Source: Acidobacteriota bacterium
Lineage (GTDB): Bacteria > Acidobacteriota > Terriglobia > Terriglobales > Acidobacteriaceae
Length of the DNA stretch: 53,356 bases
Reading direction: 5' to 3'
Assembly (NCBI GenBank): GCA_021846945.1
Contig: JAJZVZ010000013.1
Location: 1-53,356 of the forward strand
Shown here: positions 8,627-18,255 of the stretch, one piece after another
Layout: every line of letters starts with the position of its first letter
Position numbering within the stretch: the stretch's first letter is position 1
Position numbers and translations under genes: made by a program
Notes under the pieces: generated by a model
Database searches by the model: none
What the model saw: only the letters and a program-made list of their open reading frames with translations
Told to the model about the DNA's origin: nothing

Positions 8627-10390
8627 TCAATCCGCGTAGGTCTCTTCACGCACCGGAACACGCGCGGCCGGCTTTGTGGGATAGTACGCGTTGCGTGTGT
8701 ACTGGATGACCATGCGGTGGGTGTTGAAGAACGAACCGTTGAAGGCCAGCGTGGTGCGCATCAGGCGCGCCCACTTGTCCGGCTCATCGCGATAGAGCGG
8801 AACAATGGCGGCTTCCAGCTTGTTGTAGAGCGCGGATGCCTCTTCGGCGTCGTCGGCGCCGTCCTCGATGGCCCAGCCGGTGACGCCTTCAATACAGCCT
8901 TCGATCCACCATCCGTCGAGGACGGACAGACTGGGAACGCCGTTCAAAGCGGCTTTCATGCCACTGGTTCCGGAGGCTTCGTAGGGCCGCCGCGGCGTGT
9001 TTACCCAGACATCGACGCCTGCCGTCAGGAGAGCGCCGAGGTCCCAGGAATAATTTTCCAGGTAGACGACGCGCAGGACGTCGTCCGAGAGTCTGGCCGC
9101 ATTGTCGATGACTTCACGAATGAGCGCCTTGCCGGGCTCGTCCTGGGGATGCGCCTTGCCGGCAAAGAGGATCTGCAGGCCGCCGGCTGCGGCCGCAATC
9201 TCCACCAGCCGCTCCGGATCGTTGAAGAGCAGGTTGGCGCGCTTGTAGGTGGCGACGCGGCGCGCAAAGCCCAGCGTGAGCACCTTGGGATTCAGTACCA
9301 AACCAGTGCGAGAGGCGACCTCAGCCAGCAACTCGCCTTTGGCGCGGGCGTGAGCCATCCGAATCCTGGCTTCAGGCAGGTCAATGGCGTTGCGCAGGCA
9401 AAGCGTGTCCTGCCGCCAGGCGGGAATGTGCTCGTCGAGCAATTGCTGGACCGGGTCGGAGATCCAGGTCGGCGCGTGTACGCCGTTGGTGATGGAGCCG
9501 ATGGTGAACTCCGGAAACATCTCGCGCGAAACTTTGCCGTGCTGCATGGCTACGGCGTTGGCGTAGCGCGAGAAACGTAACGCCAGCAGAGTCATGTTCA
9601 GCAGGTTCTGCTGAAAACAGCCTAGCCGTTCAAGGCGCGCGGTGCGGTCGCCGCCCAGAATGCGGATGGCCTGCTCGGTGGAGAAGCGGTCGTGGCCGGC
9701 GGGAACCGGAGTATGGGTGGTAAAAACACACCTGCGGCGCACCTGCTCGATGTCGGCTTCGGTGGGAACGTCCAGCAACCCGCCGCCCAGCTGCTGCTCC
9801 AGCAGGGCCAGCGTCAACAGGGCGGCGTGGCCCTCATTCATGTGGTAGACATTCACGTGAAGGCCGAGCGCGGCGGCCATGCGCACGCCACCCATGCCCA
9901 GCACGATCTCCTGCTGCAGGCGGTAGTTGGTGTCGCCGCCGTAAAGATGGTCGGTCAGCCCGCGATCCCATCCAGAGTTCCCATCCAGATCAGTGTCGAG
10001 CAGGTAGATGGGCACTATATGGCCTGAGCGGCCTTCAAGGTCATAGCGCCATGCGCGCACGGTCACCACGCGGCCTTCCACAGTAACCGTGATGCGGGCG
10101 GGTTCTTCGGCGCAGAAATCGGCAGGATTCCACGGCTGGATATCCTCGCTCTGGGTTCCGGCGCTGTCCAGATGCTGGCTGAAATATCCCTTCCGGTGCA
10201 GAAGAGTGAAGGCCACCATCGGGACGCTCAGATCGGCAGCCGAACGCAGCGTGTCACCGGCTAGAACTCCCAGCCCGCCGGAGTAGGTGGGCATCTCCGG
10301 ATGAATCGCAATCTCCATTGAGAAGTAGGCGATCTTGCCGGAGTTGGGGAAATCTACGTAAAAATTTGCCTTGGAAGAATTTGTCTGCAT
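8627..10390 (-). CDS. Alpha-glucan phosphorylase, GT35, compact form
   Basis: PLP-dependent phosphorolysis of alpha-1,4-glucan to glucose 1-phosphate. At 587 aa it is much shorter than classical GlgP (about 800 aa) and starts almost directly at the conserved IAYFSMEIAIHPEMPTYSGG block, lacking the N-terminal extension. Also visible are HMNEGHAAL, FTTHTPVPAGHDRF, the LGFARRVATYKRANL phosphate/sugar-binding stretch and EASGTSGMKAALNG with the PLP lysine. It belongs to the bacterial/archaeal alpha-glucan phosphorylase subgroup with no mammalian-type regulatory N-terminus. A second, longer GT35 enzyme is at 31935-34463. The galK gene lies upstream on the same strand, 280 bases away. Confidence 0.88.
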   Translation of the reverse strand: MQTNSSKANFYVDFPNSGKIAYFSMEIAIHPEMPTYSGGLGVLAGDTLRSAADLSVPMVAFTLLHRKGYFSQHLDSAGTQSEDIQPWNPADFCAEEPARITVTVEGRVVTVRAWRYDLEGRSGHIVPIYLLDTDLDGNSGWDRGLTDHLYGGDTNYRLQQEIVLGMGGVRMAAALGLHVNVYHMNEGHAALLTLALLEQQLGGGLLDVPTEADIEQVRRRCVFTTHTPVPAGHDRFSTEQAIRILGGDRTARLERLGCFQQNLLNMTLLALRFSRYANAVAMQHGKVSREMFPEFTIGSITNGVHAPTWISDPVQQLLDEHIPAWRQDTLCLRNAIDLPEARIRMAHARAKGELLAEVASRTGLVLNPKVLTLGFARRVATYKRANLLFNDPERLVEIAAAAGGLQILFAGKAHPQDEPGKALIREVIDNAARLSDDVLRVVYLENYSWDLGALLTAGVDVWVNTPRRPYEASGTSGMKAALNGVPSLSVLDGWWIEGCIEGVTGWAIEDGADDAEEASALYNKLEAAIVPLYRDEPDKWARLMRTTLAFNGSFFNTHRMVIQYTRNAYYPTKPAARVPVREETYAD

Positions 10391-10576
10391 CGTTTCAATT
10401 TCTCCACACCGCCTGCGACCTCACAAACGGCATCGTGGGAATCGATATCCAATGGCGAGCGGCCGGGGATTCGGACTCTTTCACCCGGTCTTCATTGGGG
10501 AAAGACTTCAACCGATTTTACCAAGGAACGGTGTAATCGTTAATCAGGACTTGTTAAGACTCGCCAGATGTAGGAG

Positions 10577-10618
10577 ATGCGCACTGCCGATGCCTGCGGC
10601 GGTCTCCGCAGTGCGCAT
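10577..10618 (-). terminator. Inverted repeat downstream of galK
   Basis: ATGCGCACTGC (10577-10587) and GCAGTGCGCAT (10608-10618) form a perfect 11-bp stem, extended by GAGA/TCTC with one bulge, around a 20-base loop. It sits about 50 bases past the galK stop and before the phosphorylase gene. No T run follows. It may terminate galK or be a site in the phosphorylase leader. Otherwise nothing is visible in 10391-10670. Confidence 0.4.
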
Positions 10619-10670
10619 TCTCTTGTCCCACGTTTTGAAAATCATTCGTGCCTTTTGATCCACTTCTTGA

Positions 10671-11825
10671 TCAATCCAGGCGATGCGCTCCACCTGAGGC
10701 ATGACAGACGTGGATCTGTGGAACAATCGCGGTTCTGGCGGCATAGCGGCTGCCCAATTCCCGGGCGAATGCCGGAGCGTCTTTTTGCTCGACCAGATTG
10801 ATGGTGCATCCGCCAAAACCGCCGCCGGTGAGGCGGGCGCCGATGAGGCCGGGAAGATCCTGGGCCAGCTCGACCATGATGTCGGCCTCCACGCAACTGC
10901 CTTCAAAGTCCTTGCTGTAGCTCCAGTGCGCCTCGGCCATCAGGCGGCCCACTTCGGCCATGTTGCCCTTGAGCAGGGCCTCGGCGGCGGCTACCGTACG
11001 CAGATTTTCGCTGATCACATGGCGGGCGCGCATGAGCGATTTGGGCGCCATCTCGTGTCCCCATTTGTCCAAGTCTTCGAGGGTGGCATCGCGCAGGAAC
11101 GGGACGCCCGGCCGGTGGCTGGCGATCACGGCGCAGGCAGCCTCCGATTCGCGGCGGCGGGTGGGATAGTCGCCGCCGGCCACCGAGTGCTTGACCATGG
11201 TGTTGGCGATCACCAGCGCCACATGGTCGGGAATCGGCGCCAGCTTGAAGCTGAGGTCGCGGCAGTCGAGGAGCAGGGCATGATTCTCCTTGCCGTTGAC
11301 TGAGATGAACTGGTCCATGATGCCGCAATTCGCGCCGACAAACTCGTTCTCAACGCGCTGGCAGACGCGGGCGAGCACCGGGCCCGGATAGCTGGCGCCG
11401 ATCAGCGAGAGGAGCGCGAGCGCCGTTACCACCTCAAGAGCGGCTGAGCTGGAAAGTCCCGAGCCCAGCGGTACATCGCCCCAGAGGCTCATGCTGAAGC
11501 CGGGAACCTTGTGGCCTTTGCCGGCCAGGGTGACCGCGACACCGATGGGGTAATCGCTCCAGTGCTTGTCTCCCTTGGCTGGAAGCGCCGCGGCGTCGAA
11601 GGTTTTCTCTTCGCTGAAGTTCTCTGAGTAGATGACGATCTTGCCGTCCGTGCGCGGTGAGATGGCGGCCAAGGTGGCAAAGTTGATGGCCGCCGGCATC
11701 ACGAAGCCTTCGGCGTAATCGGTATGCTCGCCGATCAGGTTGACGCGGCCGGGAGCGACAAAGATGGCGGGGTCCGCATGGAAGCGGTCGCGATGGATGG
11801 AGCGCAGGACGGCAGGATCGTGCAT
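10671..11825 (-). CDS. galK: Galactokinase
   Basis: GHMP-family kinase that phosphorylates galactose at C1 in the Leloir pathway. The 384-aa length fits the family. The galactokinase signature GRVNLIGEHTDY is at 26-37, the GHMP ATP loop PLGSGLSSSAALE is near 125, and the C-terminal GARLTGGGFGGCTI motif is near 340. The catalytic aspartate lies in NCGIMDQF. No other Leloir genes (galT, galE) are adjacent. The start ATG at 11825 begins MHDPAVLRSIHRDRF; no alternative start looks better. The next gene upstream is the PLP decarboxylase, 168 bases away. Confidence 0.95.
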   Translation of the reverse strand: MHDPAVLRSIHRDRFHADPAIFVAPGRVNLIGEHTDYAEGFVMPAAINFATLAAISPRTDGKIVIYSENFSEEKTFDAAALPAKGDKHWSDYPIGVAVTLAGKGHKVPGFSMSLWGDVPLGSGLSSSAALEVVTALALLSLIGASYPGPVLARVCQRVENEFVGANCGIMDQFISVNGKENHALLLDCRDLSFKLAPIPDHVALVIANTMVKHSVAGGDYPTRRRESEAACAVIASHRPGVPFLRDATLEDLDKWGHEMAPKSLMRARHVISENLRTVAAAEALLKGNMAEVGRLMAEAHWSYSKDFEGSCVEADIMVELAQDLPGLIGARLTGGGFGGCTINLVEQKDAPAFARELGSRYAARTAIVPQIHVCHASGGAHRLD

Positions 11826-11993
11826 ATCGGTTCGTAACCTCGGATTGGATTGAAACTCAAAAAGAAGCTTGCAGCCTTTAGCGTTCAGCGTTCAGCAACA
11901 TTGTGCTCGCCGGTGGTCTCATGGCTTGGCCGGGCGAGAAGGAGATCAAACGGATCAGACGTGAGAACGTTTTCTTTCGAACCTTAATCATAC

Positions 11994-13385
11994 TCATTCC
12001 GGGCGCTTGTCTGCTTGTGCCATGACATCCATACTGGCGGCGGTGAGCCTTTCCCAGATCTGGTCGAGCCACGCTTCGTGTTCCGGCTTCATCAGCACGG
12101 AACGCAGGCATGTGACCGGCCTCGGCGTCTCCGCGATGCTCCCGCTTTCTTCCAGATGAAACCAGGTTAGCGGCAATTCTACAAGAGCCAGGTGCAAATC
12201 CCGCCTGGCGCAGGCCGCGAAGATCTCCCGCGCCCGGCGCGAGGCCTCTTCGGCAGTCTGCGCACGCGGTTTCCACACCACGATGTCGAGTTCCGGAGAA
12301 CCGGTTGCGAGCGGCTGAAAACGGCCATCGCCGCGTAGGCGACGGTCCAGCTCCAGAGCCGCGGCACGGCTGCGCGCCAGTCTTTGGGCAAATTCTCCGC
12401 CGGGCGCCAGAGGCAGCAGCTTTTGCGTAGCCCAGAGGGCAACTGCCGCCGCGCCCGCCCGCGAGCACTCCAGGCTGATCTCGCCGAGATGCAATTCCTT
12501 TGAAGTGAAGTAGGTATACGGAGAATCATGCTTGTAGAAGCGGCCCACCGCCGGATCGCGGAAGAGCACGCAGCCGCAGCCGTAGGGCTGCAGCCCGTGC
12601 TTGTGGGGATCGACCACGATCGAATCAGCCTGACCAATGGCGGCGAAGGCGCGCCGCGCCGGTTCGTCCAGCGACTCGGGAATCAGCCGGAAGTAGCCGC
12701 CATAGGCTGCATCCACATGGATGCGGAAGCCGTAGCGTTCGCGGAGCGCCAGAATCTCATCGAGCGGATCCACGGCGCCCATGGCCGTGGTACCCAGCGT
12801 CGCCACCACAGCGCCCACGGCGCCCTTGCGCAACTCCGATTCCAGCGCCACGATGCTCATGCGTCCGCGGCTGTCGGCGGGGACCTCGGCATAATCCAGC
12901 TTCAGGACGGCGGAGATGCGACGGTGTGTGTAGTGAGCCTGTTCAGAGCCGACGATTCTGCGGCCGGGCGCGATCTGCCCGGCCACCCAGAGCGCTTCAA
13001 GATTGGCCAGTGTGCCGCTGGAGGTGAGGTGACCCAGGAACTCCTTCCAGCCGAACATCCCCGCAATCTCCCGGACCGCTTCGATCTCCATTTCGGAGCT
13101 GGCCCTGCCCCCGTCGCGAGCGTGATTGTTGGGGTTCAGGTTCATGGCCAGCGCATAAGCGGCGCGCGCGACCGGGTGCGGCGGCTTGAGCATTTGACCG
13201 GCATAAAGAGGATGGAAGTAGGGGTAATTATCGCCCAGCCGGTGAGCGACGGCCTCCAGAACCCGCTCGATGGCTGCCGTGCCGGCGAGATCGGCGGTAG
13301 ACTCCCAGGCGGGCAGAGCCGTAAACTCCGCCTCCAGCAGCTCCGTGGCGCGGGATAAGAGGCCGGGTACGGGATCGTGCGGCAT
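11994..13385 (-). CDS. Group II PLP-dependent amino-acid decarboxylase family protein
   Basis: Fold-type I PLP enzyme of the aromatic-L-amino-acid/glutamate/tyrosine decarboxylase group. In its 463 aa one sees TSSGTLANLEAL (121-132, phosphate binding), H151 (ring stacking), HVDAAYGG with D225 and A227, and VDPHKHGLQPYGCG with the Schiff-base lysine K262. All core catalytic residues are therefore intact. The natural substrate cannot be read from sequence: tryptophan, tyrosine, DOPA, glutamate or aspartate are all found among relatives. The start ATG is at 13385. It stands alone, with the cold-shock gene divergent on the other strand. Confidence 0.82.
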   Translation of the reverse strand: MPHDPVPGLLSRATELLEAEFTALPAWESTADLAGTAAIERVLEAVAHRLGDNYPYFHPLYAGQMLKPPHPVARAAYALAMNLNPNNHARDGGRASSEMEIEAVREIAGMFGWKEFLGHLTSSGTLANLEALWVAGQIAPGRRIVGSEQAHYTHRRISAVLKLDYAEVPADSRGRMSIVALESELRKGAVGAVVATLGTTAMGAVDPLDEILALRERYGFRIHVDAAYGGYFRLIPESLDEPARRAFAAIGQADSIVVDPHKHGLQPYGCGCVLFRDPAVGRFYKHDSPYTYFTSKELHLGEISLECSRAGAAAVALWATQKLLPLAPGGEFAQRLARSRAAALELDRRLRGDGRFQPLATGSPELDIVVWKPRAQTAEEASRRAREIFAACARRDLHLALVELPLTWFHLEESGSIAETPRPVTCLRSVLMKPEHEAWLDQIWERLTAASMDVMAQADKRPE

Positions 13386-13512
13386 GGCGACCTTTCACAG
13401 TATCACAGCCGGAGGCGCGACTCTAAGTCGATGTCGGGCAACGATTTCCTGAATTGGGAATGGACTTGGCGGTGGCAAAGAAGAATTCTATCCCCTTTTT
13501 CCAGAGGGGTGG

Positions 13513-13518
13513 TACACT
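13513..13518 (+). promoter_or_regulatory. Candidate -10 box for the cold-shock gene, long leader
   Basis: TACACT at 13513-13518, in a GGTACACTGAG context also seen upstream of other genes here, could start a transcript near 13525. This would leave a leader of about 110 bases before the csp ATG at 13635, as is common for cold-shock mRNAs. No good -35 hexamer is visible. Confidence 0.3.
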
Positions 13519-13634
13519 GAGTCCAGCGTTAGAGCCGAACCGGGCGTGAGCAGCAACTCGCCCAACCAAGCAAGATTCTGCCAGTGGTCGCTCCGATTCA
13601 TCCAGCGCAATTCAATTCAGGAATCAGAAACAAG

Positions 13635-13835
13635 ATGGAACAAGGTACTGTGAAGTGGTTCAATGACGCGAAGGGCTTTGGCTTCATTTCGCGCCAGAAC
13701 GGCGAAGATGTCTTCGTGCATTATTCTGCAATCAACTCGAGTGGTTTCAAGAGTCTGCAGGAAGGCCAGGCCGTGCAATTCAACGTGGTAAAGGGGCCCA
13801 AGGGATGGCAGGCGGCGGACGTTCAGCCGCTGTAA
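13635..13835 (+). CDS. Cold-shock domain protein (CspA family)
   Basis: Small single-domain nucleic-acid chaperone of 66 aa, the usual CspA size. It binds single-stranded RNA/DNA and melts mRNA structure. The RNP1 motif KGFGFI and RNP2 motif VFVHY are both intact, and the protein opens with the typical [10 protein letters not shown]. The frame is open upstream to 13584, but the family N-terminus fixes the ATG at 13635. A long untranslated leader precedes it, and a strong terminator follows at 13874-13897. Confidence 0.95.
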   Translation: MEQGTVKWFNDAKGFGFISRQNGEDVFVHYSAINSSGFKSLQEGQAVQFNVVKGPKGWQAADVQPL

Positions 13836-13873
13836 GCTGCTAAGCCGGATTCCGGCAGAATCTAGCAAACAGG

Positions 13874-13897
13874 AAAGGCGGGGTTATCCCCGCCTTT
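13874..13897 (+). terminator. Rho-independent-type terminator after the cold-shock gene
   Basis: A perfect 10-bp stem, AAAGGCGGGG (13874-13883) with CCCCGCCTTT (13888-13897), TTAT loop. A-rich and T-rich flanks of the stem make it usable in both directions, so it may also serve the convergent tspO gene ending at 13922. Confidence 0.8.
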
Positions 13898-13921
13898 CGT
13901 GTCTTGCTACTTGGTTGCGAC

Positions 13922-14386
13922 TCAGTTCAGCCGCCAGAAGGCGGCGTTCAGGAGGGTGGCGAAGGTAACCCAGACCCAATAGGGAACCATGAGCCAGGCC
14001 GCCAAGGGTGAAGTGTGCGCAAAAATCACCGTGGTAGAGCCGATCAGAACCCATAAGACGAGTATCTCGGCAAAGGCTGCGCCAATGGCGTGTTGCCGAA
14101 AGAAGATCCAGGACCAGGCAAGGTTGAGGCCGAGTTGCGCCAGAAACAGTGCGAGACCCCAGGTGCGCGGAGGCGAAGCGGTAGAGGCCCAGACCTGCCA
14201 GGCTGCAACCGCCATCAGCGCGTAGAGGAGCGTCCAGACCGGGCCAAAGAGCCACTCAGGCGGTGTAAACGATGGCCTTGCCAGAGTCCGGTACCAGCCG
14301 GTCACTTCGTTCCCTGTCCATGCGCCGCCGATTCCCGCTACGGTGAAGCACAATCCCAGCCACAGCAACAACCCGATCCAGCGCAT
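13922..14386 (-). CDS. tspO: TspO/MBR family membrane protein
   Basis: Five-helix membrane protein of the translocator/peripheral benzodiazepine receptor family, which binds porphyrins and is linked to tetrapyrrole or stress responses in bacteria. At 154 aa it has the normal length. The family signature around PPEWLFGPVWTLLYALM is clear, as is the tryptophan-rich character. The ATG at 14386 is chosen because it gives the usual short N-terminus and is preceded by AAAGGCAGG; the frame itself is open up to 14527. It is convergent with the cold-shock gene and divergent from thrS. Confidence 0.9.
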   Translation of the reverse strand: MRWIGLLLWLGLCFTVAGIGGAWTGNEVTGWYRTLARPSFTPPEWLFGPVWTLLYALMAVAAWQVWASTASPPRTWGLALFLAQLGLNLAWSWIFFRQHAIGAAFAEILVLWVLIGSTTVIFAHTSPLAAWLMVPYWVWVTFATLLNAAFWRLN

Positions 14387-14593
14387 CGGAGACCTGCCTT
14401 TCTCTGTCGTGGTTAGGATGCAGCGCAACCGGGAAGGACGCAAGGGAATTGGCCGCTCCCGCACGGAGAGAAACCACGGCGGTGACAGCCGCCATCGGCC
14501 GGCTTCGCTCGACTTCGCGGCCTGCATCCTTCTATCCTCAAAAGGTGGGCCGCAGTTTTACCTCAAGCGCGGCCCCCTGGATTCCTACATACG

Positions 14594-16627
14594 ATGAGCA
14601 CGCAAACGATCGCCGTACATTTGCCCGACGGGGCTGTTCGCGAAGTGCCTTCCGGCACGACGCCCCTTGAAATCGCCAAATCCATTTCGCCGCGGCTGGC
14701 GGCAGTCGCCGTAGTAGCCCGCCTGACGCCGCTTAACGGTGCCATGCAGCCAGTCAGCTCGGGCGAAGCGCCTTCAGAAGCGGCCATGTACGCTACCGAA
14801 GATGCCGCCGCGCCGCGCCTGGTGGACCTGACGACCCCGCTAACTGCGGATATCCGGCTGGAGCTGCTGACCGAGAAGGATCCGGAGGCGCTGAAGGTGG
14901 TGCGCCACTCGGCTGCGCACGTGTTGGCGACAGCGGTGCTGGAGCTTTTCCCTGAGACCAAGCTGGGGCACGGCCCGGCCACGGATTCGGGATTCTTCTA
15001 CGATTTCTATCGCGAGAAGGCTTTCACGCCCGAGGATCTGGCGCGGATCGAGGCCAAAATGGCCGAAGTGATCGCGCGCGACGAGCCGTTCGTTCACGAA
15101 TTTGCACCAAGAGAGAAGAGCCTGGAAGGCTTTCAGCGCGACGGCGACTTCATGAAGACGCACTTCGTGACCAGGTTCACCCAGTCCGGCGAGCAGGTGA
15201 GCTTCTACCGCAATGGCAATTTCGTGGACTTTTGCCGCGGGCCGCACGTACCTTCGACGGGCCGCGTAAAGGCGGTCAAAGTGACCAACCTGGCCGGAGC
15301 GTATTGGCTGGGCGACGAGAAGAATCCGCAATTGCAGCGCATTTACGGCACGGCGTTCTTCTCGAAGAAGGAGCTGGACGAGCACTTTGCGCGCCTGGAA
15401 GAGGCGGCCCGGCGCGATCATCGCGTGCTGGGCAAGCAGCTGGATCTCTTCAGCATTCAGGATCTGGCCGGCGCGGGGCTGATCTTCTGGCATCCCAGGG
15501 GCGCCATCATCCGCAAGATCATGGAAGACTGGATGCGCGAGGAGTGCCTGCGCCGCGGCTATCAGCTTGTCTATACGCCCCACGTGGCGCGCGTGAATCT
15601 GTGGCAGACCTCGGGGCACGAGGGCTTCTACGCCGCCAATATGTTCACGCCCATGGAACTGGACGATGCGTACTACCGCATGAAGCCGATGAACTGTCCG
15701 TTCCACATCCTCATTTATAAGAACTCGCCGAAGAGTTACCGCGACCTGCCGGTGCGCTACGCCGAACTGGGCAATGTGTACCGCTATGAACGTTCGGGCA
15801 CCATGCACGGGCTGCTGCGCGTGCGCGGATTCACGCAGGATGATGCGCACATCTTCTGCACGCCGGGGCAGATCGAGAGCGAGGTCGCGGCCTGCATCGA
15901 CTTTGCCGAAGCGGTGCTGAAGACCTTCGGCTTCAGCGAGTTCAAGGTGGAGCTTTCGACCTGGGATCCGAATGACCGCGCACACTATGCGGGATCGGAT
16001 GAAAACTGGGATCTTGCCATTCGCTCGCTCGATAACGTACTGAAGGCCAAGGGCATTCCGTACAAAACCATCTCGGGCGAGGCCGCCTTCTACGGCCCCA
16101 AGATCGACGTGAAGCTGGTGGACGTGCTGGGTAGGCTTTGGCAGCTCTCGACAGTGCAGTTCGACTTCAACCTGCCGGCGCGCTTTGAGCTGGAGTATGT
16201 GGGTGAGGACGGCGAGCGGCATCAGCCGGTGATGGTGCACCGCGCGCTCTTCGGGTCGGTGGAACGATTCTTCGGTGTGCTCATCGAGCACTATGCCGGG
16301 GCTTTCCCGCTGTGGCTGGCGCCGGTGCAGGCGGGTCTGGTTCCCATCAGCGAGCGGCATGCGGCCTATGCCGAAAAGGTGGAGAAGGCGCTGAAGGACG
16401 CGGGCCTGCGCGTCGAGGTCGATTTGCGCAACGAGAAGATGAACGCCAAGATCCGTGACTTTGCCAACCAGAAGACGCCCTACATCCTGGTCTTCGGCGA
16501 CAAGGAAGAGGCGGCGGGAACGGTCAGCGTGCGCACCCGCGGCAAGGGTGACCAGGGGTCGATGCCACTGGCCGAGTTCATTGCCAGGTCCAGGGCGCTG
16601 GTTGAGAGCCAGTCGACGGATTTATAA
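14594..16627 (+). CDS. thrS: Threonyl-tRNA synthetase
   Basis: Class II aminoacyl-tRNA synthetase, 677 aa, full length. Domains in order: N-terminal TGS domain (about 1-65), editing/SAD domain starting at HSAAH (105-109), catalytic core with the zinc-binding cysteine in MNCPFH (C368), motif 2 around RYERSGTMHGLLRVRGF, motif 3 in HRALFGSVERFFGVLIEH, and the C-terminal anticodon-binding domain from about 575. The ATG at 14594 has no clear ribosome binding site in the CCTACATACG context. Downstream (16628-16842) lie only GC-rich inverted repeats and no gene. Confidence 0.97.
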   Translation: MSTQTIAVHLPDGAVREVPSGTTPLEIAKSISPRLAAVAVVARLTPLNGAMQPVSSGEAPSEAAMYATEDAAAPRLVDLTTPLTADIRLELLTEKDPEALKVVRHSAAHVLATAVLELFPETKLGHGPATDSGFFYDFYREKAFTPEDLARIEAKMAEVIARDEPFVHEFAPREKSLEGFQRDGDFMKTHFVTRFTQSGEQVSFYRNGNFVDFCRGPHVPSTGRVKAVKVTNLAGAYWLGDEKNPQLQRIYGTAFFSKKELDEHFARLEEAARRDHRVLGKQLDLFSIQDLAGAGLIFWHPRGAIIRKIMEDWMREECLRRGYQLVYTPHVARVNLWQTSGHEGFYAANMFTPMELDDAYYRMKPMNCPFHILIYKNSPKSYRDLPVRYAELGNVYRYERSGTMHGLLRVRGFTQDDAHIFCTPGQIESEVAACIDFAEAVLKTFGFSEFKVELSTWDPNDRAHYAGSDENWDLAIRSLDNVLKAKGIPYKTISGEAAFYGPKIDVKLVDVLGRLWQLSTVQFDFNLPARFELEYVGEDGERHQPVMVHRALFGSVERFFGVLIEHYAGAFPLWLAPVQAGLVPISERHAAYAEKVEKALKDAGLRVEVDLRNEKMNAKIRDFANQKTPYILVFGDKEEAAGTVSVRTRGKGDQGSMPLAEFIARSRALVESQSTDL

Positions 16628-16842
16628 GCAGCGTTTGCCTGAAGAATCAGCAATGTGAGCCGCCGGTGGAAGAACTCCCGCATCGGCGGCCATGTTTGTC
16701 CTGGGTCTTTCTGAACCAGAATCAACTACACCGTTGATCAGTCGGCATGGCGGATCCCTCATTGTGGCCGGAATGCCGGCTCCCGGATGAATGCAAGAAT
16801 GCGCTGTACGCCGCGGCGAAACCCCGCTGAGCCGCGGGGCGC

Positions 16843-17967
16843 TCAGAGCGCAGTGCGGGAGACGTGCTTTTCGCGCGAGCGCTCTTCTGGCGAAAAGCCG
16901 CGGTCGAGGGCCATGATGGCGGCTTTCATAAAGCCCAGGGTGTGGGCCATGCCAGCATGCCACGGGGCCGAGCAGGTCATCTGTGGGGTGTGGTCGGGGA
17001 TGATGACGCCGTCGAATTGGTTCCTGTGCAGGATGGAGAGGATGCGCAGCATATCGATGTCGCCGTCGTCGATGAACGTCTCGCGATAATGCGGCACCTT
17101 GCCGTGAACGTTGCGGAAGTGGACGTAGGCAATGCGTTTCTGCGCGCTGTATCTTTCGACGGTTTCATAGAGGTCGCCTTCGGTCATCTCGGCGAGCGTG
17201 CCCAGGCAAAATTCGAGCATATTGCTGGGGCTGGATGCGATGTCGATGAGGCGCTGGTACATCGCGTGCTGGTAGACCAGGCGAGGCTGCTGGCGCATGG
17301 TCGGCATGGGCGGATCGTCAGGGTGCGCGGCGAGGCGGACGCCGGCCTGCTCAGCCACGGGCAACACCTCTTCGAGGAAGCGCTCAAGGCGCCGCCAAAG
17401 CTCCTCGTGCGTGATCGAGGGAAGCACACCGGCAGGGGCGCCGGCGTCATAAACCATATTCCAGACGACGCCATTGGGGATGGGGGTATCGACGGGGCCG
17501 TCCATGCCCACGGACTCCGCGCCGCCGCGGGCGAAGGGCCCGGTAACACGGCCGGAGACGCCGGCGATGGAGAAGTTGTAGCCCAGCGTGGGGATGCCGG
17601 CCTCGCCCATGGCGCGAATGATCGATTGCACGTTGCGGATGTGCAGAGCGCGCTTGGGGCCGTCGAGCAGGACATCGTGCCAGTGCGCCGGGTCAAGGTT
17701 TTCAATAGCTTCGAGCTTCAGCCCGGCGGCCTCGACCTGCTTGCGCAGTGTGATCAGTTCCTGGGCTGTCCAAAGCTGGCTGGGATCGCCGGCTACGCCC
17801 CAGGGCTTGTCCTTGCCGCCGGTAGGCTGGTTGTTCGCAGGGTTGGCTTCGCCCTGGCGGAAGTAGTCAATGAGATGAACAATGACGTGGGTGCAGCCGG
17901 CCTGCACGGCAAAGGCGTAGTAGTCGTCGTTCAGCATGTGCCGGTAGAGCCCGAGGCCAAGTTTCAT
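16843..17967 (-). CDS. uxuA: Mannonate dehydratase
   Basis: Xylose-isomerase-like TIM-barrel enzyme, 374 aa, that dehydrates D-mannonate to 2-keto-3-deoxygluconate in glucuronate breakdown. It begins MKLGLGLYRHML, and the barrel carries ENLDPAHWHD, GYNFSIAGVSGR, RLAAHPDDPP and FIDDGDIDM stretches, with conserved histidine and acidic metal ligands typical of UxuA. The ATG at 17967 is preceded by GGAGAAGGAAA, an excellent ribosome binding site; the longer open frame to 18189 is not supported. No uxaC or uxuB neighbour is in the window. A CCCCGC/GCGGGG hairpin lies just past the stop (about 16821-16838). Confidence 0.88.
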   Translation of the reverse strand: MKLGLGLYRHMLNDDYYAFAVQAGCTHVIVHLIDYFRQGEANPANNQPTGGKDKPWGVAGDPSQLWTAQELITLRKQVEAAGLKLEAIENLDPAHWHDVLLDGPKRALHIRNVQSIIRAMGEAGIPTLGYNFSIAGVSGRVTGPFARGGAESVGMDGPVDTPIPNGVVWNMVYDAGAPAGVLPSITHEELWRRLERFLEEVLPVAEQAGVRLAAHPDDPPMPTMRQQPRLVYQHAMYQRLIDIASSPSNMLEFCLGTLAEMTEGDLYETVERYSAQKRIAYVHFRNVHGKVPHYRETFIDDGDIDMLRILSILHRNQFDGVIIPDHTPQMTCSAPWHAGMAHTLGFMKAAIMALDRGFSPEERSREKHVSRTAL

Positions 17968-18255
17968 TTTCCTTCTCCATCTCCGCGCGCAGCGGAAAGG
18001 ATCATTGTAATCAGCGGAAGGTGTGGCGGGCTTCCGGCAGAGATGTCGAGGTTTTGCCAGCTGTCGGCCCTGAGCGCCGGGATGGCGCTCGCGGCTTCCC
18101 GGCCTTGAGCCGCGAAGGACAGGACGCGGCGCAGAGGTGAATCCCAACCCCAAGCTGTCAAGGCCCGGAGGTTCTGTGATCTGCGTCATATTGGCAGGTA
18201 CCTAAAAAAGTTACGATGGTGCAATTCCTGCCTATACAGCGCGGAGGTATCTTTC

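Noticed and set aside
14840..16360. 506-aa open frame antisense to thrS
   Set aside because: Composition is that of a GC-rich shadow frame (His/Arg/Leu-rich, no domain), and the opposite strand is an unmistakable threonyl-tRNA synthetase.
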